From NCBI GenBank assembly GCA_009809945.1, contig WTPW01000561.1, forward strand, positions 1-64,000: a stretch of DNA of 64,000 nucleotides. Reading direction: 5' to 3'. This document shows positions 11,912-24,123 of this stretch, in pieces. Numbering within the stretch: position 1 is the stretch's first letter; every line of letters begins with the position of its first letter. The stretch is from Gigaspora margarita (lineage: Eukaryota; Glomeromycota; Glomeromycetes; Diversisporales; Gigasporaceae). A program made the translations under genes and the position numbers. Under the pieces are notes generated by a model. It was not told the origin of the DNA and searched no databases. It was given only the letters and a program-made list of their open reading frames with translations.

Positions 11912-12389
11912 TCGGTTATTTTTTCTTTTTTTATGAACACATCCGATATTACCCGATGCAGGTGTCGATCACCCGAAGATATCCAATGTGTCTTATGTAA
12001 AAAACTACTGATACAAAAAAAAATTGCATTGCCTTTAGCACTTAAGAAATATGTCATAAAAGTTTAAAAGATAATAAATAAAGCTATCAGCTATATATTA
12101 TCTTTTATGGTGTAACTTTTTATTTTTTATAACAAATAGTAGTTTCGTCAATGGTTTCATCAATCGTTAACAGTTTCATCAATTTCATCAATCGTCAACG
12201 GTTTCATCAGGATCGTCATTTGATGAAACCTTTCGTCAATTCAAAAATAGTTGCATTAAGCATCTTTAGTTCAGGTCTGGCTAGGATCGGAATAGGTCTG
12301 GTTTGGGTCCAGTCCAGGATTGGACCAGACTCAAACTCTAAATTTTATGCAGACTGTCTGAGTCTGAATATACTTATATGTATTTTTTT

Positions 12390-13341
12390 GGTGCTGACAA
12401 GTTTACTTAGTGCATGAAGTTAGAATTAATTAGTGAAATTTTATGAATCATAAGATTTTATAGAATTTTATTAATAAAATTTATAATACACAAATTTTTA
12501 TTAATTAATTCTAACTTTATGCACTAAGTAAACATATTCAGCACCTAACAATGCATCAAATCAGCAGAATTATTTTTATTTTACTTAAAATTTGGAGGAT
12601 AGATGCATAATTTTGGAATTTTGATCAAAAAAGTCAAATTTAAACATCTTTTCTCCAAATTTCATGTAAAATAAAAACAATTCTGCTGACTTAATGTATT
12701 TTAGGTTCTAAATAAGTTTATTTAGTGCATGGAGTAATAATTAATTAGTAAAATTTTGTGAATCATAAAATTTTATAGAATTTTATTAATAAAATTCTAT
12801 AAAATCTTATGATTCACAAACTTTTACTGATTAATTCTAACTTAATGCACTAATAAACTTGTTTAGCACCTAAAAATACATCAAATCAGTAGAGTTATTT
12901 TTATTTTACTTGAAATTTGGAAAATAGATGCATAATTTTGGATCTTTGATCAAAAAAGTCAAATTTAAGCATCTTTTCTCCAAATTTCAAGTAAAATAAA
13001 AATAACTCTGTCAATTTAATGTATTTTTAGGTTCTAAGTAAGTTTATATAGTGCATGGAGTTAGAATAAATTAGTAAAATTTTGTGAATCATAAAATTTT
13101 ATAGAATTTGATTAATAAAATTCTATAAAATCTTATGATTCACAAACTTTCACTGATTAATTCTAACTTAATGCACTAAGTAAATTTGTACAGCACCTAA
13201 AAATACATCATATCAGCAGAGTTATTTTTTATTTTACTTGAAATTTGGTGAATTGATATATAATTTTGGATTTTTGATCAAAGCATCTTCTTCAAATTTC
13301 AACAATTCTGCTGATTTAATGTATTTTTAGTTTTTAAATAA
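12390..13341. repeat. Array of alternating large palindromes
   Basis: Two palindromic modules alternate. Module P (about 155 bp) runs from GTGCTGACAAGTTTACTTAG to its inverse, with a stem around AATTTTATTAATAAAATT. Module Q (about 150 bp) runs from CAAATCAGCAGAATTATTTT to its inverse, with TTGATCAA near the loop. About three P-Q pairs occupy this stretch and the array resumes at 14872. A diverged copy is at the right edge of the window. There is no coding potential. Whether this is a satellite or a fold-back transposon is open. Confidence 0.85.
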
Positions 13342-14871
13342 GGCCGTTTAAAGTTGATTAGTTGGTTAACATCATCTCCTCCTCGGCCAGCAGTTCCCCC
13401 AAAATTAAACACCAATCATATCACAGAAAAATCTTCAATATTCATGTTATTAAATCTGACCAGTAAGGTTTAATTAAAAACTCTGGTGCCATGCACAATA
13501 CTATATGTACAGTACTTACAGTACTGTACATACTGTATGCTAAAATTTTGGCTGATTATTTATTAAGACCTAATAGAAATATTGATATAGAAATTGACCA
13601 ATCATATTTGTTAATTTGATCAACACAAAAATTCCCAGAGTTTTTGTTAGATAAATTAAATATATATATGAATATATTTATATAAATTATATAGCTTAAA
13701 TTTTAGAAATATAATATTTGTATAAATTTATGAATTTTATTAAATAAATTAATTAAATTATATCTAAAATTATAAGATACTTTTTTACATTAATTTTTAA
13801 GCAATTCGACTAGAGATTTTATTTCATTCAATAAGAGACAAAATTTGCATTCAGACAATAGGAACTTTGAAAATTTGGTAAACCAAAATTCTGATCTATG
13901 ATCACTGCAAGATCTGATCACGAGATCATGAGATCATGAGAATTTTAGCTGCAAAAATTTAACGTATGAAGTTCTTTTTCTCAGATGAATATATTATATA
14001 ATTTATTTATTTATTTTTTTTTTGCTCCTCTCTTTTGTAAGAGGAAGTGATGTTAACTACTGAATCAAATTTATCTGACCTAATTAGTTACTCAACTAGA
14101 ATCTCTAGACTAAATATAACTTGAAGTCAATTCATTATAATAGATTTACTACTTTAAAAATAGGTTGTTCATTTTATATGTTCATTTCATTTGTCCCCTC
14201 ACTCCCCCTTTTGAGAGTCCTGGAAGTGGTATTAACTGAAAATTAACTTAAAACAGCCTAAATATTAATACAATAAACTGCATTTATTAATATATTACTA
14301 TATTTAGAGTTCCTCAAACTCAAATCAAATCAAATATTAAGCATATTTGAATTTGATCAAATCAAATAAGCCTTGATTTGAATTTGATTTGAATTAAAAA
14401 TTTTGTATTTGAATTTGATTTGATTTGAAATTTTTTAAACTTTTACTTATAAATTATCAAATATTTCAAATATTTGATCAAATCAAATCAAATATTCATT
14501 AATTTGAATTTGATTTGATTTGAAAATTCTGTATTTGAATTTGATTTGAGTTCAAATATTTGATCAAATCAAATCAAATCAAATCAAATCAAATTGCAGA
14601 ACCCTAACTATATTAAAATTGATTCAAATATTATGTTAATTGTAATATAGACTAACATTAAAAGTATAACTACTAAAGCAACTTTATTATATAAGCACTA
14701 TACATACTGCATGTACTGTACACTAAAAAAATTGGACATCATATAAATGGCACATCACTATCTGTGGCATATATGTGTTTGTTTAAATTTCTTGTTTGTT
14801 TAAATTTCCCCTCCCCCTGTGCCTGAAGCCAAAAATATTGACGTTAACCAACTAAGCAACTAGAAGCGGCC
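13342..14871. mobile_element. PIF/Harbinger-like non-autonomous element
   Basis: The ends GGCCGTTTAAAGTTGATTAG and the complement of the right end (GGCCGCTTCTAGTTGCTTAG) agree over about 33 bases with few differences. TAA flanks both sides (13339-13341, 14872-14874). Removing it restores the continuous palindrome module. The interior is AT-rich with a short nested palindrome at about 13500-13545 and the hAT MITE at 14305. No transposase frame is present. Confidence 0.75.
14305..14606. mobile_element. hAT MITE built of TTTGATTTGA repeats
   Basis: Ends are TAGAGTTC on the left and GAACCCTA on the right, with a perfect 8-bp duplication ACTATATT (14297-14304, 14607-14614). Almost the whole element consists of CAAAT/ATTTG motifs in both orientations. 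Confidence 0.8.
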
Positions 14872-15375
14872 TAAGTTTATTTAATGCATGGAGTTAGAAT
14901 AAATTAGTAAAATTTTGCGAATCATAAAATTTATAGAATTTTATTAATAAAATTCTATAAAATCTTATGATTTACAAACTTTTACTGATTAATTCTTACT
15001 TAGTGCACTAAGTAAACTTGTACAGCACCTAAAAATACATCAAATCGGCAGAGTTATTTTTATTTTACTTGAAATTTGGAGAACAGATGCTTAAATTTGG
15101 ATTTTTGATCAAAAAGTCAAAATTAAGCATCTTTTCTCCAAATTTCGAGTACAATAAAAACAATTCTGCCGATTTAATGTATTTTTTGGCTTTGAACAAG
15201 TTTATCTAGTGCATGGAGTTAGAATAAATTAGTAAAAGTTTGCGAATCATAAGATTTTATAGAATTTTATTAATAAAATTCTATAAAATCTTATGATTCA
15301 CATACTTCTACTAACTTAATTCACTAGATAAACTTGTTCAGAGCCTAAAAATACATTAAATCAGTAGTATTGTTT
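14872..15375. repeat. Palindrome array, right part
   Basis: Continuation of the P/Q array interrupted by the element 13342-14871. About one and a half further P-Q pairs can be read, ending near TTAAATCAGTAGTATTG. Confidence 0.8.
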
Positions 15376-15409
15376 TTATTTTACTTTATACGTTTTAAAA
15401 TTAATTCAT

Positions 15410-16425
15410 CTAACATAAGGAATAGTCAAAATGTAATTATTGTAGTACAATTAAATCTGTTCATTTCGCCGAAAAGATTTATTACCAACTATAGAAGGTT
15501 TTTTTTTCTATAATTTGTTCAGCAAGTTTTTGTGAACCTTCTTGTTATTGAGTTAATGCAAGAGACGAAACTCGAAATTTCGGTCTAAAAAATAACCATT
15601 AGAAAAAGTAGATTGATGTATTAGATTTGGATCTAACGAGATTTCTGAAAACATTGTTTTCATTAGGGATTGGAACCGTTTAACCGTTTAAAAATTGCTC
15701 CATAGTTCCGGGCAGAATTATGCTGGTCGTGGGCCGGAATTATTTAATGCCGGCCAAATTAAACGAAAAATTTTAGGCGGTTCCAATCCCTAGTTTTCAT
15801 AATTTTCATGTTACAACTGATCTCGTCGAAATTCAATTAGTAGATAAAAATGATGTAACTTATTTTCTCCAATCTACACATTTCTAATAAAAAGGAGAAA
15901 AAATTAGGACTTTCGCCATAAACTGTGATATAATAATTCGTAAATTTTGACGTCTTCTATGGTGTTTATTTATTAGTTAAAGATCGTTTAAATTTTTGTG
16001 CATTTTTAAATTTTGGTTCGATTACAGTAAATGCAGGCGGCAAACAGACATATCTTACATTATATATGCATATATTGTACTGAAAGTACATATATTTTTT
16101 ATGCATAATATTTCGAAACAAATCATTTCTAAAACACTTAAAAATTCTATGCTTGACAGATTAGCATTACTAATCCTAATGGGACCAGAAAGTTTTTTTT
16201 CATACATTCTTGATAAGGATTTAAACATAATTTTCTAAACTAGACAATTGACTTTTGGACATATTATTTAACTTTGTCAAGAACAATATATAAAATTATT
16301 TTTTGTTCATCAGAAATCTATCAAAACGATATGCTTGATTTTGCATCAGAAAAGAAAAAATCAAAGAAATAACGCATTTTATAGTACATTTTCAACAGAT
16401 TTACGAATTAGAATTATTAATAGAA
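15410..16425. repeat. Duplication block A, 3' side of kinase copy 2
   Basis: Matches roughly 1060-1900 and 24950-25720, but is more diverged and truncated at its left end by the palindrome array. The short plus-strand frame at 15996-16238 is not conserved in the other copies and is not called. It contains the hAT MITE 15664-15792. Confidence 0.75.
15664..15792. mobile_element. 129 bp hAT MITE
   Basis: The ends TAGGGATTGGAACCG are inverted copies. A perfect 8-bp duplication GTTTTCAT flanks it (15656-15663, 15793-15800). The paralogous blocks near 1275 and 25150 read through without it. It contains GGCCGG motifs. Confidence 0.85.
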
Positions 16426-18095
16426 TTATTCAATTGTCAAATCTTGCAATTTACTATCGATTGGGTTTGTATCTATCAATTTACTAGAATAATAATAATT
16501 CGGATGTTTTGGTTCAACCGATTCTGGTTTAATTTTATCAGCTTCTAAGATTTGATTCTTAACATCGTTATCATCTTGGTTCATTTCATTTAACCAATGA
16601 NCCACCTTGTTAACAATTGTAGCAGCGGTTGGTCGCTTATCAGGATCATGATCCATGCAACTNTTAGCTAATCTAACATAAAATTCCGGAGCATGAGTAC
16701 ATTTAGGTCTTGTTCTATTAATGATCTTAAATTGAAGATTAGTATCAAACGGAATTCCATCAAAAGCTCTTCTTCCTGTTGATATTTCAGACATAATGAT
16801 CCCAAGACTGTAAATATCTGATGATTTCGTATATGATTGACCTAGTAGAACTTCAGGAGCTATATAAGGCATAACTCCGTAAACTTTTCCTTTTTTTTTC
16901 CTCCTGAAAGACCAAGATCTGTGATGTAAGCACTATCTAGTTGGCTTTGCAAAATGTTTCCAATGTGTAAATCACTATGAACAAGTTCTTGAGAATGAAT
17001 TGATTCGAGATCCGAAGCTATACAGTACAAAATATTTAATTTATCTTTCCAACTCTTTTTTGATACTTGCACAAGATTCTGACTTAATGATCCTTTTCTC
17101 GCATGTCTCATTGCGATGATATAATCATTATTTTTCGATACACCATAACATTCTAAAAAAGATGGATTCTCATGGCCAATTTCACAATAATTTTTCAACT
17201 CATTAACAAAGCCTTTAGTATTATCGCACGATCCACGAATTTCTTTGAGTGCAACAGATTTGTAGCTATTATTAATTCTATCTAACCAAAGCGCATAATA
17301 TACTGTCGCAAAACCACCTTTTCCAATTTCTTTTATATTTTTAAAATCACAGTAATCAATCCAAGACAATTTATATTTATCATCATCTAGTACGTTTTTG
17401 AGACCAGGATCAATGCAAAGTGATTTATTAATTTTCCTAGTTTTCAAAAGATTTCTGTATTTTCTAAACCAATGATTTGCACTCTGAATATCTCTTTGCA
17501 TTCCGATACCGTTACGATAATAAAAAGCAACATTTTTCATACTAAACATATTACCCATATCAGCAGATTTCTTAAAATATTCAAACGCTTTATTATAATC
17601 TTGTTTTACTCCTTTTCCGGCATCATAACATGAACCAACACTATTTATCCCATCCATATGACCCATATTTGCAGATTTCATATAATATTTGAATGTTTCC
17701 TGATAATTTGTTTCGACTCCAATTCCATGTTCATAACAAACACCGACTCCAAATATTCCGTCAGCATTACCCATATCTGCAACTTTCACATAATATTCAA
17801 AAGCTTTCTTCTCATCTTTTTCAACTCCAATTCCAAATCGATAAGTAATAGCAACATTATAAATCGCTTGTGCATTTCCTAATTCAGCAGCTTTCATATA
17901 ATATTCAAAACCTTTCTTGTCATCTTTTTCAACTCCGATTCCATTAATATAACAACAACCAACATTATAAATCGCACTTGCATTGCCTAATTCAGCAGCT
18001 TTCATAAAATATTCAAAGGCTTTCTTCTCATCTTTTTCAACTACGAATCCATTTAGATAATTATGACCGAGTTCACATAGTTTTTTAGAATCCAT
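16426..18095 (-). pseudogene. Sel1-repeat / TKL-like kinase, copy 2 (one frameshift)
   Basis: Start at the shared MDSKKL methionine. Six Sel1 repeats precede the linker and kinase domain: GKGGFATVYYALW, VALKEI, HSDLHIGN, DLG, and then APE in the other frame. The kinase is broken only by loss of one base in an A/T homopolymer at about 16890, just after the DLGLSGGK segment, so the C-lobe continues in the next frame to SKLQDLTIE. Two unresolved bases (16601, 16663) lie in that part. Because the single break sits in a homopolymer and the sequence contains Ns, an assembly or sequencing error is a real alternative, and this could be the one intact copy. The neighbouring blocks A and B match those of copies 1 and 3. 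Confidence 0.85.
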
Positions 18096-19800
18096 TGTTT
18101 TAGCATAAAAAACAAAGCGTCCGAAAAACAAATATAGAAGTTAAATATAAAATGATTTTTAATATTTACAAATTAGGGTTAATGAAAGCAGTATCACGTA
18201 GTAAAAATATCATGTGCATACTTACAAATATTTGTTTATTGATCTTTTAATATATGTATAATCTTTTGTTTGGGTTCGTTGAGCAGTTATCATTAGCTAA
18301 CAAGTTTTTATATGAATTGGATTACGGTTTATAGATTCAATATATTGTAAGATATTTACTGTAGGCAAGTAAATCTAAGTTTTATCATTGTAAAATATGA
18401 TTTGATATATAGAATTATAAAAAAAAAATTGTACAAGTTCCTATTTACGACTTCAATTAATCCTAATTATTACATCATATCCACCTTTACTTGTTACTTC
18501 TGTCTTTGAATAGCTTATCTGACCTCTCATTTATAATTGATATTAAATTAATTTACGGGATTAATTTTGTATTCATTCCTTATTTCTTTTTGTCGTAACA
18601 GTTATAATCACAAACTTATCATCGGTCATAAAAAAACAATCTATAAAATAAAAAGTTTTTCTATAAACCATTCTTTGCATAAAAGAAACCAAATTTATTA
18701 CATACCTACCTATAAAATAGGCTTACCTGTAAAATTTTAAAATATCAAAGTTATTTAACGTTATTGCATTTAATTTGTAACTGTTTTTTAATTCGTGTAA
18801 ATTTTAATACTTTATGATCTTTGCTCATGACGTTCATTTATATTGCAAGTACTGAAAATAATCGCATTTCCAATAAATTTATTTTTGTTCGTTAATATCC
18901 TTTTTAAATAAATCTATGTTCGTAAACATAGATCTCACTTTTACGTCGACAAATTAAATTCACTCTTCAAGTCATTTCATTCATCTACTTATTGAATCGA
19001 AGTATAATTGCGATTAGTATATTTAATTAGAAAATTAAATTCATAATCTAAATTACTTTAATGCAATGCTCCACATACTATTTTTAAATTTATATGTTTT
19101 AATAAATTCTCAAAAATAAAAAAAATAATAATCATTGTTTCTAATACTAAAATTTCCAACACTTTAAATTGAATGCACAGATGTTACAAAAGATTTCACC
19201 TACAGCTATTCGATGGCGGTTAAAAATACACCATATACGTACTGGTTATAATGTGTCCAAAGGAGTTCTCAAACGCTTTAGTCAAACGGACAGTATACTG
19301 GAATAAATCAGTAAATATTTTTAATCAGTAAAAAAATGGGATACCGAATGATTAAGACATGTGATGATAGTTTAATATGTCAGAGAGATAATTTAATTAT
19401 TTATCTGACCAAGAGTATTTATAATAACAAATGGAAGTTAACAATAAATGGAGCTGAAAATTTTCATTAGTCGACTTAAAATAATTGTTCAAGTACGTCT
19501 TTCTTTTTTACCGTTATATTTTCATTATCTAATTATTATCTTATTAATCACGTTAAAAATTTTCGCAGAAATAAAAAAAACCATTTTTGGTTTATTCGCT
19601 TGCAGGAAATTCTGAAAAAGAAAAGAAATTTAGAATTGTTGTAGTTTGTTATTTATCTTTTAATCCGTCGTTTATTTCGAATTGTAAAAACAATAATCGT
19701 TAAGTGGTAATTAATAATAATATAATAAGGGTGTTTGTTCAAGCATAAATTGCAATCAATATTTTAATTTATTGTAATACTTGAACAGCAACATATTCAT
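18096..19800. repeat. Duplication block B, 5' side of kinase copy 2
   Basis: Colinear with 4077-5860. The site GTTAAGTGGTAA at about 19710 is uninterrupted, whereas the same site in the third unit carries the Harbinger-like MITE. No gene is visible; it likely includes the kinase promoter. Confidence 0.7.
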
Positions 19801-20900
19801 CAATTAATCATATCGAGGGAGATAAGCTTGAGAACTTCTTAAATCACATTATAAAGCATTTTAAAATAATCTATTAATTTATATCGGTGGGAGTATACTG
19901 CTTTTCGCACTTTAAAACTAAGTTTTGATAGAATGTAAATTCTGTGAATTGTTTAGTATGTACTGTAATTTAAGAACATTCGATTCTACTCTTTCATTTT
20001 TTAAATCTCAAGAAATTCATATTCAATTTTATTAAGAAAATTGATTTCTTTTTTGATAAGGTTATTGAAAAATTAGACCAACATATTTGAAGTATAAGAT
20101 ATAGCATTTTTACTTTAATTTGAAAAAAATGTATACTGTATAATTTGATTTGACTCAATTCAATAAATATATATTTTCTAACCCTCAAAAATCATTAAAT
20201 AAAAATTTATTTATTTAATGAAACGTAAATTGTCAACAGGCTACAAACGTTTACAATTATTGACTAAGTGAAATTCTACTTACATTAATTCTTTCATTCA
20301 CTCCCGTCAATTTAATTGTCAAGTCTTAAGGCTATTACCAAATGTAAGAATTCTTTTACTCCATCTTATTTTAGCTCATTCGCATTAGTTTAGACGAAAA
20401 ACTTAAAATTATTATAGTAGAAATAGTGTTAGGCAATTGCTTCACTGATCGTGATTGAACACAACAAATTAATTGTATTAGATAATTGATATATAAGGTT
20501 TTAAATCTAAGGACAACACTTAGTAAGCGTACATTATCTAAGTAAATTGATCATGCTGATTTTGTTCATTTAATTTTATGATGACTTTTCAACGAGCATT
20601 AAACCCATTTTTAAGCTGATATATTTTTTGATGTAAGCTGCTCATGTCCATTGTTCTTTGTTTTTACCATTACGCAATCTTCTAATTTCATTTATATGTT
20701 TATTTGTATGTCTAGAAGAAAAAACACGATGAATTAAATAAGCTTCATAGTAAACTGCAGAAATACCGATGTATGCAATTTTACAAAGTGTAACATTAAA
20801 AGTCACGTGTATTAGAAATTATTCACATATAAATAACATTTTAAAAAATTATTCTGCATTATTTTTCATGCTGGCTACCTTGTTTAGTGCAATACGGCAG
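19801..20900. repeat. Duplication block C, unit 2
   Basis: Matches 10617-11290 and 22710-23960. Two minus-strand gene relics can be read: the RSVKQLPNT segment near 20450, and at 20640-20800 a coding-like stretch (SAVYYEAYLIHRVFSS, then HINEIRRLRNGKNKEQW) that is also present at 23719-23943 and 61040-61800. Neither is intact. I do not recognise the proteins. Confidence 0.6.
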
Positions 20901-20904
20901 CAGG

Positions 20905-21412
20905 CCTAACATTGCCCACAAAAAAAAAAAAATGCAGTTTACATTATAAATTCATCACATGATGACATTCTTTGGTATATCGTATGAATTATTTGTATAT
21001 ACAGCAGTATACAGTATATACTCATACTAATAATATAATTAAAAAATCTATTAACATTCATTTAAAAATCATTAATAAATGAATGAACAAAAAGAAGATT
21101 TTGCAACTCATGCCATAAGTTACATGGCAAAAATATGTAAAAATTTTCAATAAAAAAAGAATAAAATTGGCAACTTGTCATAATTATATACTTGCTTTAA
21201 TTTTTTCTAATTATATACTTAATAATTTTTTTATATATAAACGTATATGCGCTTGCATTACAATAGTAATTTAAAGTTATTATTATTAAGTCAATTGTTA
21301 AAATATTTATCGCTACTAATCTTGGTTAAAAAACAAAAAAGAAAAACAAAAGAAATTACGAGTTTAACTATGACGCAGCTGCATTTTCTTGTGGGAGATG
21401 CTAGATCTGCTG
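20905..21412. mobile_element. Candidate inserted element in block C
   Basis: Relative to the paralogous junction near 23955-23980 (GGTACCTTGGTTATTGCATT), about 0.5 kb is inserted. Its edges, CAGCAGGCCTAACATTGCCC and the complement of the right edge (CAGCAGATCTAGCATCTCCC), are similar inverted repeats. The target duplication is unclear. The overlapping frame at 21247-21453 runs over the edge and is not called. Confidence 0.4.
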
Positions 21413-21860
21413 CATTGCAACAATTAAGGTGTATAGCTGCTTGTTTATACTGAGTTTTTTTAAAAGAATAAAATAGCTCTTGAAAATTTATTTTGTCGGA
21501 AATTAAATTAAATAACTAATTATACAGTATATTTAGCGTAATTAATCTTAGATCTGTATTTATATGCCAGATATTATAACTAAAAAAAAAAAACTATTAT
21601 CAAATATCATATTTGAATTTTACCCCAGGTTTCGCTGATTCTGGTGTAATGTGACAATCAAAACAACAATCCCCCTTATTTGAAAAGTCACATTTATCAT
21701 AAAACTCGGTTAAGAAATCATCTTTGCGCACTAACAAAAAAAATCATTGCAAAATTTTAGTATAATATAAAGTGAACCACTAATTTGTAACTTACCCTAA
21801 CTAGGATATCAAATTTTAAAAAGAAGGTGACATGCAAATAATCCTAGCCAATTAGAGCCC
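21413..21860. other. Intergenic remainder between units 2 and 3
   Basis: The first ~150 bp match 23970-24110. The rest (21580-21860) has no counterpart that I see and no convincing ORF. Confidence 0.5.
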
Positions 21861-22356
21861 TGGGAAAATTCGTAAAACAAGTAAATATAAGGGAAATATT
21901 AGAAATGAACAAGATATATTGGTCTATTTTAAATTTCAATTTAAATATCACAATAATTACCAAAACGACTTCCCTTATATCGTTCCACTAACATAGAATG
22001 AACTGCAATATAGATTACAATCTAATATAATTTTATAGCTCGAATAGTTCAATCATGATAATTAGCTGACAAATTTGCCTGTAAATCGGTGTAAGGATTA
22101 ATTTTATAAATTTGTTTGGCAATTATTGAGATATTGAATTTAAAATATTTCATCTAAAATAATTTATTTGTTTCTAACGACTCTCGATATATATACTTCA
22201 AAAATTACCTGTTTGTTAATTATGAGGTATATCATCATAAACTTCTAATACAACAAAGTTTGAATTAAAATATTGTGGAACTCTATATTTATGGGGTTGT
22301 GCTGCTTTATGAACAAAAATTATGAGTTCGTCATGTATTCTTTCAACTTCTCCTAG
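21861..22356. repeat. Duplication block A fragment fused to block B (kinase deleted)
   Basis: Block A sequence runs to CAACTTCTCCTA and then joins directly to GTAAATTCTGAAAAAG, which belongs to the far side of block B (compare 5705 and 19610). A whole kinase gene with its proximal flanks, several kb, is therefore missing from this unit. Block B and C sequence continue to about 23960. Confidence 0.75.
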
Positions 22357-22462
22357 TAAATTCTGAAAAAGAAAAATTTAAAATTGTTGCAGATTGTGCT
22401 TTATCCTTTTGTTGATCCGTCGTTTATTTCGAATTGTTAAAATAATAATCGTTAAGTGGTAA

Positions 22463-22705
22463 GGGCAATGACATATATTACCTAATATTTTAGGGGGTGG
22501 GGGGGGGGGTCAGACGAAATCTTAGATTACACAAGCTAGGATACTAGCCAATCAAAATCAAGAATTATTTAACCATAATTATGACAAAATATGGAATAAA
22601 TATATTTTTTTGTGTAACAAAATTGAGCATTTTGATTGGTCTTAGGTGGGGGTGGGGGGGGTCTGGTCTCATAGTAAATGGATATTAGGTAATATATCAC
22701 GTCCC
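22463..22705. mobile_element. PIF/Harbinger-like MITE, uninterrupted copy
   Basis: GGGCAATGACATATATTACC and its inverse with TAA on both sides (22460-22462, 22706-22708). Empty sites are seen in the paralogous block B copies near 5785 and 19712. This is the same family as 7621-8231, without the hAT insert. Confidence 0.85.
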
Positions 22706-22876
22706 TAATAATAATAGAGGTGTTTGTTCAAGCATAAATTGCAATCAAAATTTAATTTATTGTAATACTTGAGCAGCAAATCATTCATAAATAATCACAA
22801 ATTAATCATCACGATCACTAACTAATCTCATCGAGTGTGACACTTGAGAACATCAAAATCACATCATTAAAACAAT

Positions 22877-23029
22877 CTATTAATTTATATCGGATATTAC
22901 TTGTGTGATAATAATTGGGAGTATAATCTTTTAATTTATATCGGATATTACTTGTGTGATAATAATTGGGAGTATAATCTATTAATTTATATCGGATTTT
23001 ACTTGTGTGATAATAATCGGGAGTATAAT
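22877..23029. repeat. Three tandem 51 bp units
   Basis: Units of 51 bp starting CTATTAATTTATATCGGATA repeat three times. The length is a multiple of three, so the minus strand stays open through all of them (22818-23123, repeating TPNYYHTSNIRYKL). Block C in unit 2 has at most one unit. The long frame is most likely a by-product of the repeat. Confidence 0.75.
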
Positions 23030-23718
23030 GCTTTTCACATTTTAAAACTAACTTTTGAAGGAATCTAAATTCTGTGAATTGCTTAGTATGTAATTTAAGA
23101 GCATTCGATTCTACTCCTTTCATTTTTTAAACCTCAAGAATTTCTTATTCGATTTTTAAGAAAAATTGAATTCTTTTACAGCTCAGATTCTTGATAAGTA
23201 CAAGATATAGCATTTTTACTTTAATTAGAAAAAATGTATACTGCATTATTTGGCTTGCACTCAATTCAATGTGCAGTATATATATTTTCTAGCCCTCAAT
23301 AATCATCAAATAGAAATTTGTTTTTTTAATGAAGCGTAAATTACCGACAGACCACAATTCGCTTACAATTATTGATTAAGTTAATTCTGCTTACTTTCAT
23401 TCAATCATTCATTTGTGTCAATTTAGTCGTCAAACCTGAAGACTATTACAAATGCAATAATTCTTTTTTTCAATATTACTTCCACTTTTTTAGCTCATCC
23501 CCGTTGGTTTAGGCGATGAACTTAAAAATCAGTATTAGTAGGCGTAGTGTTGGGTAGTTGCAAACTGAAATTTTATATTTAAGACAAACGAGTAACTAAG
23601 TAAATTTATCATGTTCATTATTTTATATTGAACATGTTGATTATGCTCATTGATGGATGATATTTAATTTCATGATGACTTTTCAGTGACAATTAAGCTC
23701 ATTTTTAAGGTGATGTAT

Positions 23719-23943
23719 TTATGATGTAAGTTGCTCATGTTCGTTGTTCTTTGTTTTACCATTGCGCAATATTATAATTTCATTTATATGCTTGGTTAGT
23801 ATATCTAGAAGAAAAAAATAAACTACATAGCAGAAAGACCGATGTGATGCGATTTTACGTAGTGAACCATTTAAAATCACGTGTATAAGGCAATTATTCA
23901 CATATAAATAACTTTTAAAAAATTGATCTGCATTATTTGTCAC
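23719..23943 (-). pseudogene. Relic of an unrecognised gene in block C, unit 3
   Basis: Homologous to the coding-like stretch at 20640-20800 and to 61040-61800. Shared phrases are VYYEAYLIHR-like (here decayed to VVYFFLLD) and HINEIxxLRNGK. The three copies disagree in frame. It is best read as an exon of an ancestral gene that travelled with the kinase unit. No domain is identified. Confidence 0.35.
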
Positions 23944-24123
23944 ACTGGGTACCTTGGTTATTGCATTACGGCAATTAAAGTGAACTGCTGCTTAAAAAAA
24001 AGTAAAGTTCGCACTTTTATTTTGCTGAAATTAAAATAAAATAACCAATTATACAATAAAATTAAGCTCATAAATTCCGCAATTAATCTTAGATCTGTAT
24101 CAATACACAAGATAAAAAAAATT

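Larger units (their letters stand above)
11304..12268. mobile_element. Non-autonomous hAT, GACGAAA family
   Basis: The end TAAAGATGCCTGAC is shared with the transposase-bearing element at 38780-43210. It has a perfect 8-bp duplication, GTTCAGGT, at 11296-11303 and 12269-12276. GACGAAAC-type motifs and their complements (TTTCGTCA, TTTCATCA) cluster near both ends. The interior has lost the transposase and holds two TA-flanked MITEs. It looks like a deletion derivative mobilised by the autonomous relative. Confidence 0.85.

Noticed and set aside
15996-16238. 80-residue frame in block A of unit 2
   Set aside because: The other block A copies do not keep the frame; it uses ordinary spacer sequence.
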